DNA from: Micromonospora sp. ATCC 39149
GTDB lineage: Bacteria; Actinomycetota; Actinomycetes; Mycobacteriales; Micromonosporaceae
Length of the DNA stretch: 41,431 bases
Assembly (NCBI RefSeq): GCF_000158815.1
Contig: NZ_GG657738.1
Span: 5,566,210 to 5,607,640, forward strand
Direction: 5' to 3'
Part shown: one piece after another, positions 8,846 through 17,938 of the stretch
Layout of the letters: every line of letters starts with the position of its first letter
Position numbering within the stretch: the stretch's first letter is position 1
Translations under genes and position numbers: made by a program
The notes under the pieces: generated by a model
Database searches by the model: none
What the model saw: only the letters and a program-made list of their open reading frames with translations
Told to the model about the DNA's origin: nothing

Positions 8846-8941
8846 TTGGGTCCCTCCATCCTGACTCCTGACGACCAGGGCCGGACTGTGGAGATCGGAG
8901 AGCTGTCGCGGCGGCGTGCCGTGCTCACTCTGACGAGTTGA
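8846..8941 (+). pseudogene. Possible coding remnant between candidate immunity genes
   Basis: A short frame (31 codons from a TTG, ending in TGA at 8939) reads like the natural C-terminus of a protein ('TPDDQGRTVEIGELSRRR' then AVLTLTS). It has no good ribosome binding site and no upstream body. It may be the tail of a gene lost by rearrangement in this island. It is too short to identify, and chance cannot be excluded. Confidence 0.2.
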
Positions 8942-9135
8942 TCAATGTGGGGCCGGCACCGGAGCCCGCCCGTACGCAAAGGTGTCATCGTGGAGCGAGC
9001 GGTGCTGGCAGTCTCCTTCGGGAGCGACTTCGGAATCGCTTCATCCTGTTCGACCGGGCCTTCGGGGTGTTGATGGTGCTGCGGGGTGTGGTGGCCCTGA
9101 TCGGCGGCGCGTACCTGTTCGCGTTGCAGGCATGA
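8938..9135 (+). CDS. Small single-helix membrane protein or remnant
   Basis: A frame of 65 codons opening at TTG 8938 (GTG 8947 is an alternative). Its last ~35 residues look genuine: a basic stretch (LLRERLRNRF) followed by one membrane helix ('FGVLMVLRGVVALIGGAYL'). The stop overlaps the ATG of the next gene (ATGA at 9132-9135), which is typical translational coupling. The first ~30 residues (Cys/His/Arg/Pro-rich) do not look natural, so the true start may be later, or this may be the tail of a decayed membrane protein. Function unknown. Confidence 0.35.
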   Translation: MINVGPAPEPARTQRCHRGASGAGSLLRERLRNRFILFDRAFGVLMVLRGVVALIGGAYLFALQA

Positions 9136-9470
9136 GCGTGCCCAGTCGGGGGAGGTCGTCCTCGGCGATCACCTGGCTCCTGGCCTGCGTCGGCATGGTG
9201 GCCTCGGCGATCTTCCCGTTTCTCGTGGTCGTCGACCGGAGCACCATCTGGACGTTCCTGCTCGGGTGGCCGCTGGGCTACCTTCTGGCCTGGATCGTCG
9301 CCAGGCGCAGAGGGCTGAGCGCCTACACCCGGCGTCGGGTGTTCGGCTGGGGCCTCTTGGCGATCTTCGTCGTGATGTTCGTGGACGAGGGCGAGAGCGC
9401 TCGGACAGTCTCGGGGAAGGCGACGGGGCGACCGTCCGACGGCGGCGGCCGGACAGGGGGGCCGCGGTGA
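9132..9470 (+). CDS. Small three-helix membrane protein, paralogue of A1 (copy A2)
   Basis: 112 residues from an ATG that overlaps the preceding stop. The architecture equals that of the protein at 7432: helix 1 (about 12-34), 'VVDRSTIW', helix 2 (about 40-56) ending in 'AWIVARRRGLS', helix 3 ('GWGLLAIFVVMFV'), then a Gly/Arg/Ser-rich tail. The VDR motif, AW-x-x-ARRRG and LAIF-x-VMFV are shared between the two copies. Codon use here is already as GC-rich as the host genome, unlike copy A1, so A2 may be the older, ameliorated or resident copy. Its stop (TGA 9468-9470) overlaps the GTG of the next gene, so the two are cotranscribed. Confidence 0.68.
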   Translation: MSVPSRGRSSSAITWLLACVGMVASAIFPFLVVVDRSTIWTFLLGWPLGYLLAWIVARRRGLSAYTRRRVFGWGLLAIFVVMFVDEGESARTVSGKATGRPSDGGGRTGGPR

Positions 9471-10423
9471 GTCGGACCACTCCCGAGGAGACGGCGGCGA
9501 TGCAGCGTGAGCAGATCGCCGCGTACGAGCGACGCGGGCCGTTCTGGGGCCGGCTGGCGCAGCTCGGGGTGGCGGTCGCCTGCGCGGCTGCCATCGTCGG
9601 CTCGTGGCTGGTGTTCAACACGGTGGCGGGCTTCTATCCGGGCACGGGGGTGGTGAAGTCCACCCCGAGGGAACGGCCGGCGCGGGCCACGGTGGGGGAG
9701 TGCCAACGGGTCGGGCCGGTCAGTGGCGACGGCCTCGGCTACTGGTGGCACTGCGCGGTGACCGTCCGGACCGATGACGGGCGCGAGTTGCAGATCGTGA
9801 CCGGCAACTCCGTCGTCACCCCGGCCGACCGGGGCAGGCCGGTCGACTTCCGGGAGGCGTGCTTCGGCAAGGGCAACACCGACTGCCGGTACGGCCGGCC
9901 AGCGTCCCGGGTGTGGGCGCTGGCCGTGACGATCCTGGGCATGGCGCGGATCGCGCTGACCATCGTGCTGATCTTCGGCGTCTGGTACTCCCTGCTCCGA
10001 TCGGTCCTCGGCGTTCCGCGCTACTTCGCCTGGCTGAACCGCCGCGAGGCGCGGCGAAACCCGGTCCTGCCGCTGCCGTTCCGCCCGACGAGCCACCCCT
10101 ACCCCGGGCCGATGAGCCCGTCCCTGCGTATCACGTTCTCCTATCCGGACGGTCCTCTCGCCGAGGCGTACCGGTCCACCGGGCCGCGGCTGCTGCTCGC
10201 CGGTGTCGAGGTGCCCGTGCTCGGCTGGGGCAGCCACGAGTTCCCGGTGCCGGCCGGCCCGAGCAGCGTGCGGGTCGTCGTGCCCTTCGGCGGCACCGAC
10301 GACTTCGCCGTGGCCGAGCACGAGGTCACGGTCGGCGCGGGCGAGACCGTCGACCTGGAGTACGCCGCCCCGACGGTGCTCGGCCTGTCGGGCAGGATCC
10401 GCGTGACGGGGCGCACCGGCTAG
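9467..10423 (+). CDS. Two-helix membrane protein with Cys-rich outer loop and beta-type cytoplasmic domain
   Basis: 318 residues from a GTG that overlaps the upstream TGA. A charged N-terminus (about 1-28) is followed by helix 1 (about 30-53). A ~90-residue loop then carries four cysteines (GEC, WWHC, EAC, TDC), fitting two disulfides outside the cell. Helix 2 is at about 147-175 ('VWALAVTILGMARIAL...'). The C-terminal ~100 residues, after a Pro-rich linker, look like a beta-sandwich ('SLRITFSYPDG', 'VVVPFGGTDDFAVAEHEV', 'VGAGETVDLEYAAP'). I cannot name the family securely. Coupling to the A2 membrane protein suggests that the two work together. Whether they belong to the RHS system or are resident membrane genes is open. 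Confidence 0.75.
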   Translation: MSRTTPEETAAMQREQIAAYERRGPFWGRLAQLGVAVACAAAIVGSWLVFNTVAGFYPGTGVVKSTPRERPARATVGECQRVGPVSGDGLGYWWHCAVTVRTDDGRELQIVTGNSVVTPADRGRPVDFREACFGKGNTDCRYGRPASRVWALAVTILGMARIALTIVLIFGVWYSLLRSVLGVPRYFAWLNRREARRNPVLPLPFRPTSHPYPGPMSPSLRITFSYPDGPLAEAYRSTGPRLLLAGVEVPVLGWGSHEFPVPAGPSSVRVVVPFGGTDDFAVAEHEVTVGAGETVDLEYAAPTVLGLSGRIRVTGRTG

Positions 10424-10426
10424 CGG

Positions 10427-10543
10427 ATGGCCCGCTTCGAGGCCGGCGGAACGGTGCCGACCCTGACGGTGCTCGAACGGCTGGCCAGGGCGCTGAACAT
10501 GAGACTGGACGTCACGTTCGCGCCCCGGGCGGACGCGGCCTGA
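10427..10543 (+). pseudogene. C-terminal remnant of an XRE-family (antitoxin-like) regulator
   Basis: Only 38 codons remain. They give 'RFEAGGTVPTLTVLERLARA' followed by 'LNMRLDVTFAPRADAA' and a stop. This matches the end of helix-turn-helix XRE proteins of the HigA or antitoxin type, where 'SRFE-x-G-x-x-x-P-x-L-x-x-L-x-R-x-A-x-AL' is the second half of the HTH. The N-terminal helices, including most of the recognition helix region, are missing. The remnant begins 3 nt after the preceding stop codon, so a deletion junction lies at about 10424. No toxin partner is visible beside it. Confidence 0.6.
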
Positions 10544-10549
10544 TCCCGC

Positions 10550-10567
10550 CGGGCCACTGCTGGCCCG
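10550..10567. terminator. Hairpin between convergent genes
   Basis: Seven-base arms (10550-10556 and 10561-10567) pair perfectly around a CTGC loop, in the 48-nt gap between the XRE remnant (plus) and the stop of glgB (minus). A second small hairpin (10582-10595) overlaps the glgB stop. No U-tract is present, as usual for this GC range. Confidence 0.45.
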
Positions 10568-10591
10568 CCACGCCGCTCTGGCTGACGCGGG

Positions 10592-12681
<2,090 letters not shown>

Positions 12682-12694
<13 letters not shown>

Positions 12695-14709
12695 CGGGCC
12701 TCGTCCTTGTCAGCAGCGGCGGTGGGGGCGGTGGTGCCCCCGGAGACGGGCCGGCGCACGGTGAACACGTGCGCGGGCTGGAGGTACGGGTCGAGCCGGA
12801 CGGCGTTGCGCTGGCCCCAGTCGTAGGCCGCGCCGGTCAGCTCGTCGTGCACGGTGAACCGGTCGGGCCAGTCCAGGCCCAGCGCCGGCATGTCCAGGGT
12901 GGTGTTGCCCCACTGCACGGTCTGCGAGTCGAACGAGCAGACCACGATCACCGTGTTGCCGGTGTCCGGGTCGTGCTTCGACCAGCACAGCAGCGCCGGG
13001 TTGTCGATGTCGTGGAAGACGAGGTTGCGCAGCCGGTGCAGGGCCGCATTGTCGCGCCGGACCCGGTTGAGGGTGGCGATGAACGGGGCCAGTGACCGCC
13101 CCTGCGCCTGCGCGCCGGCCCAGTCCCGGGGCCGCAGCTCGTACTTCTCGTTGTCGAGGTACTCCTCCGCGCCGGGGCGGGCCACGTGCTCGAACAGCTC
13201 GTAGCCGGCGTACATGCCCCAGGAGGGGCTCAGCAGCGCGGCCAGCACCGCCCGGATCTTGAACATCGGCGGGCCGCCGTGCTGCAACGACTCGTGCAGG
13301 ATGTCGGGGGTGTTGGGCCAGAAGTTGGGGCGCATGTGGTCGGCGGAGGCGACCAGCTCCTCGCAGTACTCCCGCATCTGCGCCGCCGTCGTGCGCCAGG
13401 TGAAATAGGTGTACGACTGCGTGAAGCCGATCTTGCCGAGCCCGTGCATGATCGCCGGCCGGGTGAACGCCTCGGCCAGGAACAGCACGTCCGGGTCGAC
13501 CTTCTTCACCTCGGCGATCAGCCAGTGCCAGAAGTCGAACGGCTTGGTGTGCGGGTTGTCCACCCGGAAGATGCGGATGCCCTCGCCGACCCAGTGCAGC
13601 ACCACCCGCAGCACCTCCGCGCGGATGCCCTCGGGGTCGTTGTCGAAGTTCAGCGGGTAGATGTCCTGGTACTTCTTCGGCGGGTTCTCCGCGTACGCGA
13701 TGCTGCCGTCGGCCCGGGTGGTGAACCATTCCGGGTGCTCGGTCACCCACGGGTGGTCCGGCGCGCATTGCAACGCCAGGTCCATCGCCACCTCCAGGCC
13801 CTGCTCGACGGCGGCGGCCACGAAGTCGCGGAAGTCCTCCAGCGTGCCCAGGTCGGGGTGGATGGCGTCGTGGCCGCCCTCGGCCGCGCCGATCGCCCAG
13901 GGCGAGCCCACGTCGTCGGGGCCGGCGGTGAGGGCGTTGTTGCGGCCCTTGCGGTTGACCCGGCCGATCGGGTGGATCGGCGGCAGGTACAGCACGTCGA
14001 AGCCCATCGCCGCGACGCCGGGCAGCCGGTCCATCGCGGTGGCGAAGGTGCCGGAGCGGGCCGGGGCGTCGACGGTCGCCGGGATCGCCCCCTCGGAGCG
14101 GGGGAAGAACTCGTACCAGGCGGAGAAGAGCGCCCGGGGGCGGTCCACCCAGAGCCGGTACTCGTCGCCGGTGGTGACCAGCTCACGCACCGGGTGCGCC
14201 CAGAGCAGGTCGGCCAGGTCGAGGGCCGGGGCGACCCGGGCGGGCAGCTCCCGGCCGGCGTCGCCGAGCGCGGCCACCGCCGCCCGCACCCGCGCGGCGT
14301 CGCCGGTCGGTACCAGGTCCAGGGCGGCGGTCAGCACGCGTACGCCCTCGGCCAGGTCGTTGGCCAGCTCCGTCGGGCCCTGCCCGGCGGCGATCTTCTT
14401 GGTCACCGCGTTCTGCCAGGTCAGGTACGGGTCCTGAAACGCCTCGACGGCGAAGGTCCACGTGCCGACGGCGTCGGGACGGATGGTGGCGTGCCACCGG
14501 TCCTGGCCGGGCTCGCCGGGACGCATCCGGGTGAACGGCCGGGCCCGCCCGTCGGGGCCGAGCCAGACCACGTTGCAGCCCAGCGCGTCGTGCCCCTCCC
14601 GGTAGGCGCGGGCCGACACCGGAACCGCCTCGCCGACCACCGCCTTGGCCGGGTAGCGACCGCAGGAGACGGCGGGGGAGACGTCTTCGATCGGGAACCG
14701 TCCAGTCAC
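12682..14709 (-). CDS. glgE: Alpha-1,4-glucan:maltose-1-phosphate maltosyltransferase GlgE
   Basis: 675 residues; GH13_3 family. It extends alpha-1,4-glucans with maltosyl units from alpha-maltose-1-phosphate. Typical segments are 'GFDVLYLPPIHPIGRVNRKG', 'ENPPKKYQDIYPLNFDND', 'IRIFRVDNPHTKPFDFW' with nucleophile Asp384, 'FLAEAFTRPAIMHGLGKIGF' with the acid/base Glu, and 'WPNTPDILHESLQHGGPP'. The N-terminal beta domain begins 'RFPIEDVSPAVSCGRYPAKA'. The start is a GTG at 14709; a TAGGTT hexamer sits 6 nt upstream with only a weak GACAGG, so the mRNA may be leaderless. It overlaps glgB. With GlgC and the GT4 enzyme at 17936-19150 it completes the GlgE route; trehalose synthase and maltokinase, the alternative source of maltose-1-phosphate, are not in the window. 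Confidence 0.97.
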
Positions 14710-14715
14710 CCTGTC

Positions 14716-14721
14716 AACCTA
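14716..14721 (-). promoter_or_regulatory. Candidate -10 hexamer of glgE (leaderless start)
   Basis: On the minus strand TAGGTT is followed by 6 nt and then the GTG start, placing transcription initiation at or next to the start codon. The pattern matches the TANNNT -10 element of actinobacterial leaderless genes. No clear -35 is seen. Confidence 0.4.
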
Positions 14722-14768
14722 CCTGTGCGAGATCGTCTCGCGCGCGGGCAAGTTCTCCCCGGATCCTG

Positions 14769-15899
14769 CTACGTCTCGATCAGCCCGCGCACGAGCGGAT
14801 CACCGGGGTCGACGACCGGAAGCTCCGCCAGGACCGCCCGCGCCTGCGCGAAGTCCTCCGCGCCGAGCGCCGGTGCCGGGTTGCTGCGGCGGCTCGCCCG
14901 GGAGAGCAGGGTCCCCTCCTGGGAGTCCGCCGCGAAGGTCCCGTACGCCGCGTCCACGCCGTCGGCCGGCAGGCCGCAGTGGGCCAGCACGGCGGCGAGG
15001 GTCGCCTTCGGCTCGGCGTCGAGCGCCTCGTAGGCCACCGGCAGCAGCGGCACCCCGTCGCGGCGTAGCGTCCGGTAGCGGTCCAGCACCGACAGCCAGG
15101 TCAACAGGTACGCCTCCGTCGGCGTCGGCTGCCGCTCGTGCCGGGCGACGAAGGGCATGATCAGCGGGGCCTGGGCCAGCACGTACCTCAGGAACGCCAT
15201 TTGCGCCTGCGGGTCGGGCAGGTGCGGCGTGAAGCCCTGGTGCATCGACTCCAGCCACGGGCGCGCGTCGCGGTGCAGGAACACGCTTCGGGCGTCGGGA
15301 AACACCTGGTGGAACAGGTCGCCGAGCTGGATGCCGCTGGCCCGGAACTTGACCGCCAGCGTCCCGCCGCCCCCGCCCCCGGCGTTGCCGAGGACGCGGA
15401 CGCAGCTGCGGATCAGCCGCGCGTACTCCGCCTCGCGGCTCGGGTCCTCGTGCCGCAGCAGCGCGATCTCGGTGAAGACGTCGGGCTCGGAGTAGCTGCG
15501 CACCCCGGCCACCTCGCCCAAAGCCCTGCTGAGCAGCGTCGACCCGCAGCGCCCGACGGAGTAGACCAAGATCAGCCGGGCCGGGTCGGGCAGGCCGTCG
15601 GCGAGCCGGTGCAGGGTGTCGTAGGGCACCGTGATCAGCTGCTGCGCGGCCCGGTACTGGTCGAGGTAGAGGAACGACCCGCCGGCCAGGTCGCCCCCCG
15701 GCGGGGCCTGCACGAAGTACGCCAGGCGCTGCTCGTCGTCGAGGCAGTGCAGGCTGACGTCGGGGTCGTCGAGCAGGCTCTCCGCGGGCACCGACGCGCC
15801 CGGCCGCACGACGAAGTTGTGCGGGCTGGCCGGGACGAACTCGGCCGGCGCCACCTTGTCGAGGATGTCCAGCACCTGCGCGGACCCGTTCGTATCCAT
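14769..15899 (-). CDS. Sulfotransferase-fold P-loop protein
   Basis: 376 residues from the ATG at 15899; the frame continues further upstream, but that part reads as non-coding. The motif 'LVYSVGRCGSTLLSRAL' (residues about 111-127) is the 5'-phosphosulfate-binding loop of PAPS-dependent sulfotransferases. 'FPDARSVFLHRDARPWLESM' further on fits the 3'-phosphate-binding region (R-D-x-R/P-type). A poly-Gly run lies near residue 176. About 110 residues precede the P-loop and have no known domain. The substrate is unknown: proteins annotated 'sulfotransferase family' in actinomycetes modify natural products, glycolipids or proteins. Its position between glgE and regulatory genes does not prove a link to glucan, although sulfation of a surface glycan is conceivable. 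Likely a single-gene unit. Confidence 0.78.
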   Translation of the reverse strand: MDTNGSAQVLDILDKVAPAEFVPASPHNFVVRPGASVPAESLLDDPDVSLHCLDDEQRLAYFVQAPPGGDLAGGSFLYLDQYRAAQQLITVPYDTLHRLADGLPDPARLILVYSVGRCGSTLLSRALGEVAGVRSYSEPDVFTEIALLRHEDPSREAEYARLIRSCVRVLGNAGGGGGGTLAVKFRASGIQLGDLFHQVFPDARSVFLHRDARPWLESMHQGFTPHLPDPQAQMAFLRYVLAQAPLIMPFVARHERQPTPTEAYLLTWLSVLDRYRTLRRDGVPLLPVAYEALDAEPKATLAAVLAHCGLPADGVDAAYGTFAADSQEGTLLSRASRRSNPAPALGAEDFAQARAVLAELPVVDPGDPLVRGLIET

Positions 15900-15997
15900 C
15901 GATGCCAGACGGTACGCGGAATCACGGCACGCGATCAAGCCCTCGCGGAGCGCTGGGACCGGGGTTTGCCGGTTGCGGGGCGTGAATTGTCGCGCTA

Positions 15998-16225
15998 CTA
16001 GGCCGGGGGACTCTGTGCAACGAACGACCCCTTGCCCTGGTGCACCTCGATCCAACCCCGCTCGTCAAGGATCCGCAGGGCCAGCCTGATCGGCGTCGCA
16101 CTGGCGCGGTACTGCTCGCACAGCTCGGTGATGGAGGGCAGTTTGTCGCCGGGCTTGAGCGTGCCGCTTCGGATCGACGCGGTGACGTCATCGATGACCT
16201 GCTCGTATACGGGTTGTCTCGGCAT
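15998..16225 (-). CDS. GntR-type winged-helix regulator, DNA-binding domain only
   Basis: 75 residues. The ATG at 16225 has an excellent AGAGGTGG Shine-Dalgarno at 16233-16240, 7 nt away; the longer frame to 16306 is not needed. It contains the whole GntR winged helix: 'PVYEQVIDDVTASIRSGTLK', 'PGDKLPSITELCEQYRASAT', 'IRLALRILDERGWIEVHQGK', GSFVA. It stops right after the wing, so it lacks any effector or dimerisation domain (usual GntR proteins have 120-250 residues). Such short forms are common in Micromonospora and Streptomyces but poorly understood. It lies 98 nt upstream of the sulfotransferase gene on the same strand and may regulate it. Confidence 0.85.
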   Translation of the reverse strand: MPRQPVYEQVIDDVTASIRSGTLKPGDKLPSITELCEQYRASATPIRLALRILDERGWIEVHQGKGSFVAQSPPA

Positions 16226-16253
16226 GGCAGGGCCACCTCTCGTCAGCCCTCCG

Positions 16254-16277
16254 AGCATTCCACCCGACACAGCATTC
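16254..16277. promoter_or_regulatory. Direct repeat upstream of the GntR gene
   Basis: AGCATTC occurs at 16254-16260 and again at 16271-16277, 17 bp apart (start to start), 28-52 bp upstream of the GntR start. This spacing could let two subunits of a small winged-helix protein bind, for instance in autoregulation. The rest of the gap 16226-16423 shows an A/T-richer patch near 16275-16320, probably a promoter. Confidence 0.3.
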
Positions 16278-16423
16278 TGTGCATGTTGGGCTGACTCTGT
16301 ATTCACTGCACTCTAGGTTGCGGATGAGGGCCTCTCGTCAGCAAACGGAGTGCTCCTCACCCGGGCGGGGCGGTTCCCGTGCGCCCCGCCCCCTGACAGC
16401 CCCGAACTCCGAGGGAGGCGCAG

Positions 16424-16621
16424 ATGCGTGAGCGCCCGCACGACGGGCCGCTGCCGGCGGCGTACCCGATGCCGGACGGCCGGCCTCCGCAACCCGACGG
16501 GGACCGGGTGCCCGGTCCGCCCCGGCCCGACCGCGTGCCGATCAGCCGTCGGCAGTATGCCTACGGTCTGACGATCGCGCTGGTCGTACTCGTGCTGTTG
16601 CTCGTTGGGATCCTCCGGTGA
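16424..16621 (+). CDS. Small single-pass membrane protein
   Basis: 65 residues from an ATG with GAGGGAGG upstream. The first ~40 residues are Pro/Asp/Arg-rich and probably cytoplasmic ('PMPDGRPPQPDGDRVPG'). Then comes 'RQYAYG' and one C-terminal helix ('LTIALVVLVLLLVGILR'). The gene ends 16 nt before the XRE regulator, so the two are probably cotranscribed. A tail-anchored partner that tethers or senses for the regulator would fit the arrangement, but no family is recognised. Confidence 0.6.
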   Translation: MRERPHDGPLPAAYPMPDGRPPQPDGDRVPGPPRPDRVPISRRQYAYGLTIALVVLVLLLVGILR

Positions 16622-16637
16622 GCGGGACGGCCCGGCG

Positions 16638-17816
16638 GTGAACGAGTTGCCGGTCGGTCGCCGGGTCGCCCACTGGCGGGTGCGGCGCAACATGACGCAG
16701 CAGCAGTTCGCCGACCGCCTCGGCAAGTCGAAGAGCTGGGTCGACAAGGTCGAGCGCGGGGTGCGCCGGCTGGAGCGGGTGTCCAACCTGCGGGAGGTCG
16801 CCGAGGCGCTCCGGATCGACCTGGAAATGCTGCTGGCGGACCGGCCCGGCCCGGCGGACCCGGCCTCGGCGGGCGTGGAGGGGATCCGGGCCGCCCTCGC
16901 CCGGTACCACGTCGTGGCACCCGCCCGGCCGCCCGACGTGGCGCAGGTGCGGGCCCGGCTCGGCCACGCGGGGCAGAGCTACCGGCACGCCCGGTACCGG
17001 GAGCTGCTCGGCCTGCTGCCCGGCCTGCTCGACGCCGCCCGCGAGGCGCGCGCCACCTGTCCGGGCCGGGCTGCCGACGAGCTGCTGGGGTCCGGGTACG
17101 GGCTCGTCGCCCTGGTGCTGGTGAAGCTCGGCCAGGGGGAGTTGGCGTGGCTGGCCGCCGACCGGGGGCTGGCCGTCGCCACGGCCGCCGGCGACCCGTG
17201 GCTGGCCGCCGCCGCGACCGTACCGTTGTGTCAGGCGCTGCGGGCGAGCGGCCGGCTGCGGTCGGCGGTGGAGGCGGCGGTCGTGGCCGCCCACCGCGTC
17301 GGGCCCGCCCGGCCCGGTGCCGCGCCCGCCGATGGCTGGGCCCTGCGCGGGACGCTGCTGCTCCAGGCCGCCCTCGCCGCCGCCGGCCGGGGCGACGATC
17401 GGGCCGCCCACGAGCTGCTCGGCCGTGCCGGAAAGACCGACCAGGTCGCAGAGCCCAAAGGCATCGACGATGGGGGCTACGACCCAGCGGCGGTCGAGGC
17501 CGCCCGGGAGGTGGCCGAGTTCGCGCTCGGCGAGGTCGCGGCGTCGACGGTACGACACGAAAAGCTGATACCGGCGACGAGTGGCGGTGGTCTGCCGACC
17601 GAGCACCGGGCCGCGTACCTGCTCCACGTGGCCCGGCTGTACGCCTCGGCCGGCGACGGGCTCCGCGCCGGCCGGGCGGTGCTGGACGCGGAGCGCACCG
17701 CCCGGGGCGAGGTGCACGACCGCCCGGCGGCACGGGAGCTGGTCGCCGTCGTGGCGCGTTCCGCCGCCGCCCCGGCCGGCCTGACCCGCCTCGCCGCCAC
17801 CCTCGGTGTCACCTGA
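16638..17816 (+). CDS. XRE-family regulator with long helical (TPR-like) C-terminus
   Basis: 392 residues from GTG 16638, which follows the small membrane protein gene closely. Residues about 5-62 are a Cro/C1-type helix-turn-helix ('HWRVRRNMTQQQFADRLGKS', 'WVDKVERGVRRLERVSNL'). The rest is Ala/Leu/Arg-rich and helical, with repeats such as 'LVLVKLGQGELAWLAADRGL' and 'RAAYLLHVARLYASAGDGLR', consistent with a TPR-like ligand- or peptide-binding region as in many actinomycete regulators of this size (for example those paired with DUF397-type genes, though none is seen here). It probably acts as a transcription factor; target unknown. Confidence 0.85.
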   Translation: MNELPVGRRVAHWRVRRNMTQQQFADRLGKSKSWVDKVERGVRRLERVSNLREVAEALRIDLEMLLADRPGPADPASAGVEGIRAALARYHVVAPARPPDVAQVRARLGHAGQSYRHARYRELLGLLPGLLDAAREARATCPGRAADELLGSGYGLVALVLVKLGQGELAWLAADRGLAVATAAGDPWLAAAATVPLCQALRASGRLRSAVEAAVVAAHRVGPARPGAAPADGWALRGTLLLQAALAAAGRGDDRAAHELLGRAGKTDQVAEPKGIDDGGYDPAAVEAAREVAEFALGEVAASTVRHEKLIPATSGGGLPTEHRAAYLLHVARLYASAGDGLRAGRAVLDAERTARGEVHDRPAARELVAVVARSAAAPAGLTRLAATLGVT

Positions 17817-17855
17817 CCCGCCCCTGACTTGCCGCACCCGCCCCTGACTTGCCGC
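17816..17855. repeat. Tandem 20-bp direct repeat
   Basis: Two perfect, adjacent copies of a 20-mer (ACCCGCCCCTGACTTGCCGC). The first base is the last base of the XRE gene's stop codon. It lies in the 119-nt gap between the convergent XRE and glgA genes. Its role is unknown. Confidence 0.8.
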
Positions 17856-17890
17856 TGCGCCAGCGTGCCGCGCCCTGCTGTGGCTGGTGA

Positions 17891-17938
17891 GAAGAGAACC
17901 CTTCTATACCGCAGGCGTTAACAGGGGGCCCTTCCTTA
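17891..17938. repeat. Dispersed-type intergenic repeat next to glgA
   Basis: A 48-nt segment with the pattern ...ACCCTTC-TATACCGCAGGCGTTAAC-AGGGGGCCCTTCC... flanks a TATACCGCAGGCGTTAA core with two related CCCTTC arms. Similar GGGCCCTTCC/GTTAAG modules are, as I recall, scattered in intergenic regions of Micromonosporaceae. The element runs into the last codons and TAA stop of glgA and may serve as part of its terminator. Confidence 0.5.

Noticed and set aside
13186..15033. Long plus-strand frame (615 codons) across glgE and the sulfotransferase gene
   Set aside because: It spans parts of two real minus-strand genes and resembles no protein family.
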